From Actinobacillus sp. GY-402 (GTDB lineage Bacteria > Pseudomonadota > Gammaproteobacteria > Enterobacterales > Pasteurellaceae), in the NCBI RefSeq assembly GCF_014843355.1, contig NZ_CP062137.1:1364001-1428000 (forward strand): a DNA stretch of 64,000 bases. Direction: 5' to 3'. The stretch's first letter is position 1; every line of letters starts with the position of its first letter. Made by a program: the position numbers and the translations under genes. Under the pieces are notes generated by a model, which saw only the letters and a program-made list of their open reading frames with translations, ran no database searches and was not told the DNA's origin. Shown here in pieces: positions 58,860 through 64,000 of the stretch.

Positions 58860-59528
58860 TTAGTAGTCCTCAGGAACGATAGCTTCAATTTGTACTTTCG
58901 GCTCTATTGGTTTAGGTATGGAGGCTCGTCTTTCGTAACATATTTGTCGTAAAGTATCATGAACTGTTAATTCATATGCTTCACCTGCTAACATCTGTAA
59001 CGCATCTCGTAATTTCATTGGACCAAATTGATAATGTACTTTAGGAAGTTGATGATTAAAGAGGCTTCTTACTTCAGGGCTAGAAATAGAACAGAGAGTA
59101 TATCCTGTATCTTTTAGCGTATTCCAAATTCCTTGTTCAACGGTCAAATTATAATAGACTTTTTTCTTTTTACCGATCATATCAATATTAACTACTTGCT
59201 CAAGAAGATATTTTTGTCCACCGACAGGTGAGCTACTGACAAGGGTATATCGTCCATAACGTACTACTTCAGGGTATTGCTCAAAGTTAGAAGTATAAAT
59301 ATCCTCAGATACAGTTCTTGCTACTTCAATAGGTGCAGGGTTAGGATTTAAAGACGTTGGGGATGATGAATTCACATCTACAGCCAATTGGTTTTCAGGA
59401 ATCGGAATGCCTGGCGCAATTACATCATTTGGGGAAGAATTATTTTGATTAGATGAGTTTGTCTGTTTTGCACACCCTGTGACAATAAAGGCACTGAGAA
59501 TTGACAATAATAGTGTAGATGTTTTCAT
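58860..59528 (-). CDS. PilL-N/TIGR03748-type ICE lipoprotein
   Basis: A 222-residue lipoprotein (ILSAFIVTGCAKQ lipobox). An Asn/Ser-rich linker is followed by FEQYPEVVRYGRYTLVSS, VEQGIWNTLKDTGYTLC and MKLRDALQMLAGEAYELTV, the secretin-like N-domain of the PilL_N/TIGR03748 family found at the start of this ICE transfer cluster. Likely outer-membrane associated. Confidence 0.8.
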   Translation of the reverse strand: MKTSTLLLSILSAFIVTGCAKQTNSSNQNNSSPNDVIAPGIPIPENQLAVDVNSSSPTSLNPNPAPIEVARTVSEDIYTSNFEQYPEVVRYGRYTLVSSSPVGGQKYLLEQVVNIDMIGKKKKVYYNLTVEQGIWNTLKDTGYTLCSISSPEVRSLFNHQLPKVHYQFGPMKLRDALQMLAGEAYELTVHDTLRQICYERRASIPKPIEPKVQIEAIVPEDY

Positions 59529-59576
59529 AGCGTGCTCCTTTAGTAATAAGTGACTAAAGAATACTATGCAAAAAAT
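59529..59576 (-). promoter_or_regulatory. T6-GCATAGT leader before the PilL-like gene
   Basis: TTTTTTGCATAGT lies about 50 nt upstream of the start. CTTTAGT and ACTAAAG flank CACTTATT so that the ribosome site (AAAGGAG) is half masked. A terminator-like inverted repeat (AACCGAATTAAAATT and complement) lies further upstream at about 59597-59632. Confidence 0.45.
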
Positions 59577-59679
59577 CGTTGCTTTTATTAAGAAAAAAAC
59601 CGAATTAAAATTTCAACAATTTTAATTCGGTTTTGAATTAGGATATCTATACCTACATGAATAGGTATAGATATTATAG

Positions 59680-60165
59680 TTAAGACAAATCGCCAGATTC
59701 AACAAAAGAGTAAAAATCTTGTCTAGATACGATAATGTGATCGAGTAAACGGATGTCCATCAAACAACAGGCTTCTGATATCTTGCGTGTGATCATATGA
59801 TCAGCATTGCTTGGTTTTATCATACCTGATGGATGATTATGAGAAATAATAATCGCAGCAGCATTACATAATAAGGCCATTTTGATAATTTCTCTCACAT
59901 AGACACTAGATTCATTAATCGTACCAAAAAACAACTTTTCAGTCTTAATTTCACGATTCTGATTATCTAAAAAGATCGTTGCAAAGACTTCTCGCTCTTC
60001 AAAACCAATCAGAGCTTTTAACATTAACGCTGGGATGCAAGGGTCTGACATGGTCGCAGATTTATCGTTAGGATAAATCGCAGCCGTTTCCTGTAAAACA
60101 CTTTCATATAGCATTTTGGCTTGCTCTAATTTTTGTTGCTGTTCATAAGATAATAATGCGTTCAT
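59680..60165 (-). CDS. radC: RadC-like JAB-domain protein
   Basis: A 161-residue MPN/JAB1 metalloprotein with the motif IIISHNHPSG (HxHxxxG) and later RLLDHIIVSRQ with the last ligand region. RadC-type proteins are common on ICEs and genomic islands; their enzymatic role is unknown, and a link to DNA repair is doubtful. Start ATG 60165 sits in leader E with a masked ribosome site. Confidence 0.85.
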   Translation of the reverse strand: MNALLSYEQQQKLEQAKMLYESVLQETAAIYPNDKSATMSDPCIPALMLKALIGFEEREVFATIFLDNQNREIKTEKLFFGTINESSVYVREIIKMALLCNAAAIIISHNHPSGMIKPSNADHMITRKISEACCLMDIRLLDHIIVSRQDFYSFVESGDLS

Positions 60166-60166
60166 T

Positions 60167-60225
60167 ATGTATTCTCCTAAATAAAAGGGAAATACATCCC
60201 ACTAGGAAATGTATTCCCTAGTGGG
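60167..60225 (-). promoter_or_regulatory. Three-segment leader E, before radC
   Basis: Segment 1 CCCACTAGGGAATACATTTCC (60198-60225, folds as CCCACTAGG/CCTAGTGGG); segment 2 ATGTATTTCCC (60187-60197); segment 3 GGAGAATACAT (60167-60177) ends just before the ATG. ATGTATT of segment 2 pairs with AATACAT in either segment 1 or segment 3. Confidence 0.75.
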
Positions 60226-60239
60226 TAAAGAATGTTAAT

Positions 60240-60887
60240 TTAACCCCAAAGAATTTGGGCTAGTTTCACTTTTTGCTCTAATTCATTGACTGATTTTTTA
60301 GCGTAAGTAAGTGAATAGGCGTGAGAGCGTTTTTCTGGGTTGTCTTTCAATTCTTTATGCGTCTCTTTGGCTTGCGCCAATTTGGCCGTAAAGTATTCAA
60401 GACTTTCTGGCATTGATAAATCAATTTTCTCAGCCATGGATTCCCAATAAGCAATTTTGCCGTCATAACTTTCGGCTTTTTTCATCTCTTCAACGGCCTT
60501 ATCCATTCTACGAGCATTGCGATCAATTAAAGCTCTGTGTCGTTTCTCACTATGATGTCCAATTTTAATTGGCTCACCTAAACGAAGAAATTCACGTCCC
60601 TCATTAGCTGCTTCACAATATTTCTCGCTACGCACCATTGCACTATCCGCATATCCTTGATAGCGTTCGGCTTTCGTCGCTGCACGAGATTGGCTATTTA
60701 AGCCATCACAACGAACAAATGAATAGAAGTAAAACCCATCTTGTTGTTTGACAAGATTATGTATTTCAACCTCTGTTTCATTGCCGTATTTGCTGGTAAG
60801 TACAATGCATTCACCTTTAGCGTGAGCATCAGGACATTTAGCAATAAAAACATTAGGTGCAAATTTAGTATAAGTGTTAGTAGTCAT
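60240..60887 (-). CDS. DUF3560-type protein
   Basis: A 215-residue, highly charged protein: MTTNTYTKFAPNVFIAKCPD start, then RAATKAERYQGYADSAMVRSEKYCEAA, EPIKIGHHSEKRHRALIDRN and a coiled helical end. This GHHSEKRHR block is that of DUF3560 proteins of ICEs and plasmids. No enzymatic role known. It has leader F. Confidence 0.8.
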   Translation of the reverse strand: MTTNTYTKFAPNVFIAKCPDAHAKGECIVLTSKYGNETEVEIHNLVKQQDGFYFYSFVRCDGLNSQSRAATKAERYQGYADSAMVRSEKYCEAANEGREFLRLGEPIKIGHHSEKRHRALIDRNARRMDKAVEEMKKAESYDGKIAYWESMAEKIDLSMPESLEYFTAKLAQAKETHKELKDNPEKRSHAYSLTYAKKSVNELEQKVKLAQILWG

Positions 60888-60951
60888 CGTATATTCCTCA
60901 AAAAATGAAGGAAAATACGATTCCCAAAGGGAGTGTATTTCCCTTCAAGGG
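60888..60951 (-). promoter_or_regulatory. Three-segment leader F, before the DUF3560 gene
   Basis: Segment 1 CCCTTGAAGGGAAATACACTCC (60923-60951, closed by CCCTT/AAGGG-type pairs with GGG end); segment 2 ATCGTATTTTCC (60910-60921); segment 3 GGAATATACGATG (60885-60897). ATCGTAT/ATACGAT pair over the start; GGGAAATACAC of segment 1 mimics the same sequence. Confidence 0.7.
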
Positions 60952-60966
60952 TTGTTAGTGTAAAAT

Positions 60967-61296
60967 TTAGTGAATTCGATTTTGTTTGACACAGTTCCAA
61001 TAATCATCGACGGTACAAATGTCCCAATCATTGATCACAAGATGAGTATCAATCGAATTGATCCAAAAGAAGATGTTTAAATCATCTATTTCTAAGCCTG
61101 TTTCATCACAGAAATGTGAAATTATTCGCTCAAGTACTAAATGTTGGTAGAAGTTACCTAGAACAGGAAGCTTTTTACTTTCTCGAGCAAATTCCCATAC
61201 TTCATCATCATTAACCCAATCACTATAATGTAAAAGGATATCTTCCCAAGCAGCACATTTGGGCGAGCAATTAAGTGGTATATTGAAAAATGACAT
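60967..61296 (-). CDS. Hypothetical acidic protein, ICE accessory
   Basis: 109 residues from ATG 61296 (MSFFNIPLNCSPKCAAWED); the frame is open further up but that crosses leader G. Acidic and aromatic: DILLHYSDWVNDDEVWEFAR, then ERIISHFCDETGLEIDDLNIFFW. No family recognised. The fold could be a small DNA-mimic or inhibitor, but this is speculation from charge alone. Confidence 0.6.
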   Translation of the reverse strand: MSFFNIPLNCSPKCAAWEDILLHYSDWVNDDEVWEFARESKKLPVLGNFYQHLVLERIISHFCDETGLEIDDLNIFFWINSIDTHLVINDWDICTVDDYWNCVKQNRIH

Positions 61297-61297
61297 A

Positions 61298-61359
61298 GTG
61301 TTTCTCCTAAATAAAAAGGGGAAACACACCCGCTCGGGTAATGTTCCCCAGTGGGTGAA
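61298..61359 (-). promoter_or_regulatory. Three-segment leader G
   Basis: Segment 1 CACCCACTGGGGAACATTACCC (to 61359); segment 2 GTGTTTCCCC (61318-61327); segment 3 GGAGAAACAC (61298-61307) just before the ATG. Segment 2 pairs with segment 3 at 9 of 10 positions, and GGGGAACAT of segment 1 mimics segment 3. Confidence 0.7.
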
Positions 61360-61394
61360 TATGTAATCGGATTTATAAAAGTAAAGAAAGTTGT

Positions 61395-61721
61395 CTAATC
61401 GTCATCATCGTAATCATCGTCATATAAAGCACTATAAGCCTCACTGACTGCTTCATCCGATTTTAATCTGGCATTAGCAATAGATGAGATAGAAAGATCA
61501 AATCCTTGCTTTAATGCTGCCGAGATAAAACATTGCCTTTCTTCATTGTTTAGACGATAAGCATAATCACTTAATCGTAATAAAACGTTATAAAACCATT
61601 GTTCTAAAACCATTGATTGATACACACTATCGGTAATGCGTTGCACTAGAACATCCGCACGAATACGGTCATATATCTCTACGAGCGGAAAAGGTTTAGA
61701 ATAAAAGTTGGTAATAAACAT
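61395..61721 (-). CDS. Hypothetical protein with an Asp-rich tail
   Basis: A 108-residue protein ([20 protein letters not shown]) with helical middle ([23 protein letters not shown]) and a C-terminal DDDYDDDD tail. Follows the STY4534-family gene after a hairpin. Not recognised. Acidic small proteins near ardC and radC may be anti-defence factors, but this is inference only. Confidence 0.6.
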   Translation of the reverse strand: MFITNFYSKPFPLVEIYDRIRADVLVQRITDSVYQSMVLEQWFYNVLLRLSDYAYRLNNEERQCFISAALKQGFDLSISSIANARLKSDEAVSEAYSALYDDDYDDDD

Positions 61722-61740
61722 GGTAAACTCCTAGTTGAAC

Positions 61741-61764
61741 AAAGCCCAACAGTCGTTGGGCTTT
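61741..61764 (-). terminator. Hairpin between the STY4534-like gene and 61721
   Basis: AAAGCCCAAC-GACT-GTTGGGCTTT, a perfect 10-bp stem without a long T run, ends 20 nt before the next start. Acts as a partial terminator or processing site. Confidence 0.6.
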
Positions 61765-61769
61765 ATAGG

Positions 61770-62207
61770 TTAAGCATTTGATTCATCTGTATCTCGTTTA
61801 GGCTCTTGGTATTTCAATTCGCCATCAATTTTAAGCATCTTAATGCGAATCAAGCGACCTTTTAAGGTCGTACCAGTATCGCCTTTTTTATGGTATTTAC
61901 TATCACTTGTGTAAGTGAACGTATCGACCCAGAGATCTGCCATTACGAACGAAATAAGCACTTTCTTTTTCGCCTCTACAGCTTCTTGGCAACGTCTGAT
62001 AAGTTTTTCAGTTTCAGCGCCAACGACATTCATATCGAAATAACGATATTCAGGTTCGTCAGATGAGCCAACTAATGCAGCGATACGGCAAGCTACAAAT
62101 TCATTTCCTTTTTTTGGTTTTACGATACGAATATCGTTAATATAACCAATACCAGAAGTGTGTAAGTTAAAGTAGCTAGCTTTTTGAGTAGAAGTTTGAG
62201 TAGTCAT
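61770..62207 (-). CDS. STY4534-family (DUF3577) ICE replication-type protein
   Basis: 145 residues from ATG 62207 (MTTQTSTQKASYFNLHTSGIGYIND); the longer frame crosses leader I. RIVKPKKGNEFVACRIAALVG, YFDMNVVGAETEKLIRRCQ and LISFVMADLWVDTFTY match the DUF3577/STY4534 family, which looks like an OB-fold ssDNA-binding protein and lies near ssb and topB in ICEs. First gene of the operon running down to radC. Confidence 0.82.
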   Translation of the reverse strand: MTTQTSTQKASYFNLHTSGIGYINDIRIVKPKKGNEFVACRIAALVGSSDEPEYRYFDMNVVGAETEKLIRRCQEAVEAKKKVLISFVMADLWVDTFTYTSDSKYHKKGDTGTTLKGRLIRIKMLKIDGELKYQEPKRDTDESNA

Positions 62208-62212
62208 AGTTT

Positions 62213-62281
62213 GTTTCTCCAAATGTAAAAAAAGCGGAGAAACATCCTTGCCCAACACGGGAAAAATGTTCCCCGCTAGGG
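62213..62281 (-). promoter_or_regulatory. Three-segment leader I, before the STY4534-like gene
   Basis: Segment 1 CCCTAGCGGGGAACATTTTTCCC (62251-62281); segment 2 ATGTTTCTCC (62236-62245); segment 3 GGAGAAAC (62213-62220). Segments 2 and 3 are perfectly complementary over 8 bp including the ribosome site; GGGGAACAT of segment 1 mimics segment 3. Confidence 0.75.
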
Positions 62282-62375
62282 TTAATTGTTTGGGACCACA
62301 AGAGATTTTTCTTATGGAAGAATATGGTTAAAGAGACATTCCTGCATAATGGAAAAAAGTTCATCAAAAGCAGAA

Positions 62376-62494
62376 TCGCTTTTCAGAATGCTGAGCGATA
62401 TTTGGGAGTTTTAGTTCATCTATACACGATAGAGCGTCGCTTTTCAGGAACTATGCGACTTACTAAGTGCTATCAACGATAGCTGCTTAATGCT
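62376..62494 (-). ncRNA. Structured RNA element S2 (candidate)
   Basis: Same plan as S1 with changed pairs: ATCGC-TTTTCAGAATGCTGA-GCGAT, AGTTC, hairpin TCTAT-ACACG-ATAGA, GTCGC, GGAAC, GCGAC, hairpin GCTAT-CAACG-ATAGC. Where S1 has GTGGC/GCCAC and GAACC/GGTTC, S2 has GTCGC/GCGAC and GTTC/GAAC, so pairing is kept. It lies upstream of leader I. Confidence 0.55.
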
Positions 62495-62807
62495 GATAAA
62501 CATAAACCTAAGTATGTTTTTATTAAACAATAAATTGAATATTGAATTTAGATATTTAATCCGATACACAAGAGAGAAAATAAAAACCCTAGAATTTTAC
62601 TTCTAGGGCTTTGATTAGGATAAGATTAAAAATCAATGATTACATACAAAGACTAAAATCCAGATAAATTTGACCATATAATACAGACTAATAAATAGCA
62701 TCTGTTCTCGTCAAGACATTACTATTTGCATCTACACTATCCGATAACGATGTGGTCTTTTATCGGCATAACACGCACCAAATGGCACAAAGGGCACCCA
62801 TTTTTTC

Positions 62808-62889
62808 ACCAGTGGGCACTGGTTAAGATAAATGTGCATTGCTGCAAAGACAGAAATAGATTTTGTCAAAATCCATTTTTGTCTTTGCA
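62808..62889. repeat. Inverted repeats in the topB-S2 gap
   Basis: ACCAGTG-GG-CACTGGT (62808-62823) and a 47-nt near-perfect hairpin (TGCAAAGACAGAAAT at 62843 to TTTTGTCTTTGCA at 62889, 21 of 23 pairs, one-base loop). The 62282-63063 gap has no gene. The hairpins could be an oriT, a single-strand origin or RNA structure. Confidence 0.6.
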
Positions 62890-62949
62890 ACAAATAACGT
62901 AGAGATAGCGAAAGCCTAAGTAAAATAAACACTCATAAGCGAACTTATA

Positions 62950-63050
62950 ACTCTCTTTCAGAGTGCCGAGAGTATTTTGGATTGTCATTTGATACCGACA
63001 AATGACCAAAACGGATATATCGTTTGAATTTTAGCACGCTAAAGAGCAAA
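62950..63050 (-). ncRNA. Structured RNA element S3, diverged (candidate)
   Basis: ACTCTC-TTTCAGAGTGCCGA-GAGAGT (overlapping stem) followed by TTTTGGATTGTCATTT-GATACCGAC-AAATGAC and TTTAGC/GCTAAA hairpins. It shares the TTTCAGAnTGCnGA block and the order of hairpins with S1 and S2 but lacks the clear pseudoknot. Located just 3' of topB. Confidence 0.4.
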
Positions 63051-63063
63051 GATCTATTTGGGT

Positions 63064-64000
63064 TTAGCTTAAGACTTTTCCCCGAAACTGATCGTCCTTT
63101 TTCGTTGTAAATTTGCGCTTTTTCTTTACTGTCCCAATATTTTCAATGCCATCACAAGATGGGTATTTTGTACAACCCCAAAAAAGTCCATTCTTACCGT
63201 TACGTTTAGTCATTGGAGAACCGCATTTAGGGCATTTTTTGATTTCAACATTACCCATATTCATACCTTGAGATAAACAGACCTTCATTAAATGACGAAT
63301 AAAATCTTCCTGCTTTTTCATGAACTCAGTGAGGGTCAAAGAACCTTCTGCTATTTGGTTAAGAGCTTGTTCCCATAGTGCGGTTAAACCAGGGTTTTTC
63401 AATAAATCAGGTAAGCTATCAATAAGAGCCACAGCTTCGGCAGAAGCGAGAAGAGATTTTTTCTTTTTAAGTAAAAAACCTTTGTCGATCAAACCTTGAA
63501 TTAGTCCTGCTCTTGTAGCTTCTGTCCCAAGCCCTTCTGTTTCCCGCAATCGTTGTTTTAGCCGTGGATCGGTAACAAAGCGAGCGGCATTTTTCATTGC
63601 TTCAAGCAATGTACCTTCAGTATAGTGAGCGGGAGGTTTAGTTCGCAGAGTTCGAATATCAGTTTGAGTCACTTGGCACTGCTGATGAGTATTTAATACA
63701 GGAAGTCCCTGTTTGTCGTCTCCTCCATCTTCTTCATCAGCATGTTGACCAAATAAGATACGCCATCCTGGAGTAACAATGACATTCCCTCTCGCAATCA
63801 ATGTGTGCCCAGCAGACTGGAGTGTGACGATAGTTTTATCTGTTTCTAAATGAGGTAAGAACTGAGCCAAATAACGACGGCGAATTAGATCATAGACTTT
63901 CATTTCATCATCATTTAGTTTGCTAAGATCAGCTTTTTTGATAGTTGGGATAATACCGTGGTGAGCAGTGATTTTTTTATCATCCCAAGCTCTACTTTTT
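63064..64000 (-). CDS. topB: DNA topoisomerase III, C-terminal part
   Basis: The frame is open to the window end, so about 312 C-terminal residues are visible. At the upstream side DDKKITAHHGIIPTIKKA is the conserved HxxIIPT block of type IA topoisomerases; ETEGLGTEATRAGLIQGLIDKG is near the middle; the C-terminus has a zinc-finger CPKCGSPMTKRNG ... CTKYPSCDG. Plasmid- and ICE-borne TopB untangles transferring or replicating DNA. Typical neighbour of the STY4534-family gene. The N-terminal active-site Tyr lies outside the window. Confidence 0.9.
   Translation of the reverse strand, partial: KSRAWDDKKITAHHGIIPTIKKADLSKLNDDEMKVYDLIRRRYLAQFLPHLETDKTIVTLQSAGHTLIARGNVIVTPGWRILFGQHADEEDGGDDKQGLPVLNTHQQCQVTQTDIRTLRTKPPAHYTEGTLLEAMKNAARFVTDPRLKQRLRETEGLGTEATRAGLIQGLIDKGFLLKKKKSLLASAEAVALIDSLPDLLKNPGLTALWEQALNQIAEGSLTLTEFMKKQEDFIRHLMKVCLSQGMNMGNVEIKKCPKCGSPMTKRNGKNGLFWGCTKYPSCDGIENIGTVKKKRKFTTKKDDQFRGKVLS

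Noticed and set aside
61741..61764. Hairpin before 61721 as another three-segment leader
   Set aside because: It lacks a segment complementary to the ribosome site; it looks like a simple hairpin.

Overview
This window is the integrase-proximal two thirds of an integrative and conjugative element (ICE) sitting in a tRNA-Leu gene of a Pasteurellaceae host. The family is suggested by the left-hand chromosomal flank (chalcone-isomerase-like protein, RarD-type transporter), the tRNA-Leu target with the att core GATTTTGAATC, and a transfer module with the gene order of the ICEHin1056/PFGI-1 (genomic-island type) secretion systems. The cargo (mcr-1 between ISApl1 copies, blaROB, tet(B), erm, sul2, strB, aph(3')-Ia, aacA-aphD) fits a pig-associated Actinobacillus, Glaesserella or Pasteurella strain. 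Species cannot be fixed from the sequence.

Layout. 1-1500 is chromosome. 1504-1566 is the 3' remnant of tRNA-Leu(CAA) that marks the ICE end. 1.7-7.1 kb holds two tyrosine recombinases (the first frameshifted), a MobH relaxase and two regulators. 7.3-33.5 kb is a multiresistance island. It contains four directly oriented ISApl1 copies that bound three adjacent segments (mcr-1/pap2 = Tn6330; an erm segment from Gram-positive rolling-circle plasmids; sul2-cat-strB-aph(3')-Ia). These are followed by a Tn4001-type aacA-aphD, a blaROB segment carrying Kingella-type DNA uptake sequences, a partial Tn10 with tet(B) and one IS10, and an Rhs remnant split by an IS256-like element. 33.7-39.2 kb is ICE accessory DNA (serine recombinase, DUF1281 protein, ArdC antirestriction protein). 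39.5-59.5 kb is the type IV secretion module. 59.6-64 kb is the maintenance end (RadC-like, DUF3560, STY4534-family protein, topoisomerase III running off the window).

How it works together. The relaxase processes oriT. TraD couples DNA to a channel energised by the TraC-type ATPase, with TraG, TraB-, TraU- and TraW-like parts. Two muralytic activities (an SLT transglycosylase and a lysozyme fused to a TIGR03755 protein) open the wall. ArdC- and RadC-type proteins are typical early-entry functions.

The most unusual signals are in RNA. Seven accessory genes share a 5' leader with three mutually exclusive segments, of which the middle one can mask the ribosome binding site. Upstream of the two operons that begin with such leaders lie ~120-nt elements whose stems, including a potential pseudoknot, differ in sequence but keep pairing. 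I know no named class for either. Several genes carry 1-2 base indels in homopolymers, so some apparent pseudogenes may be assembly errors.
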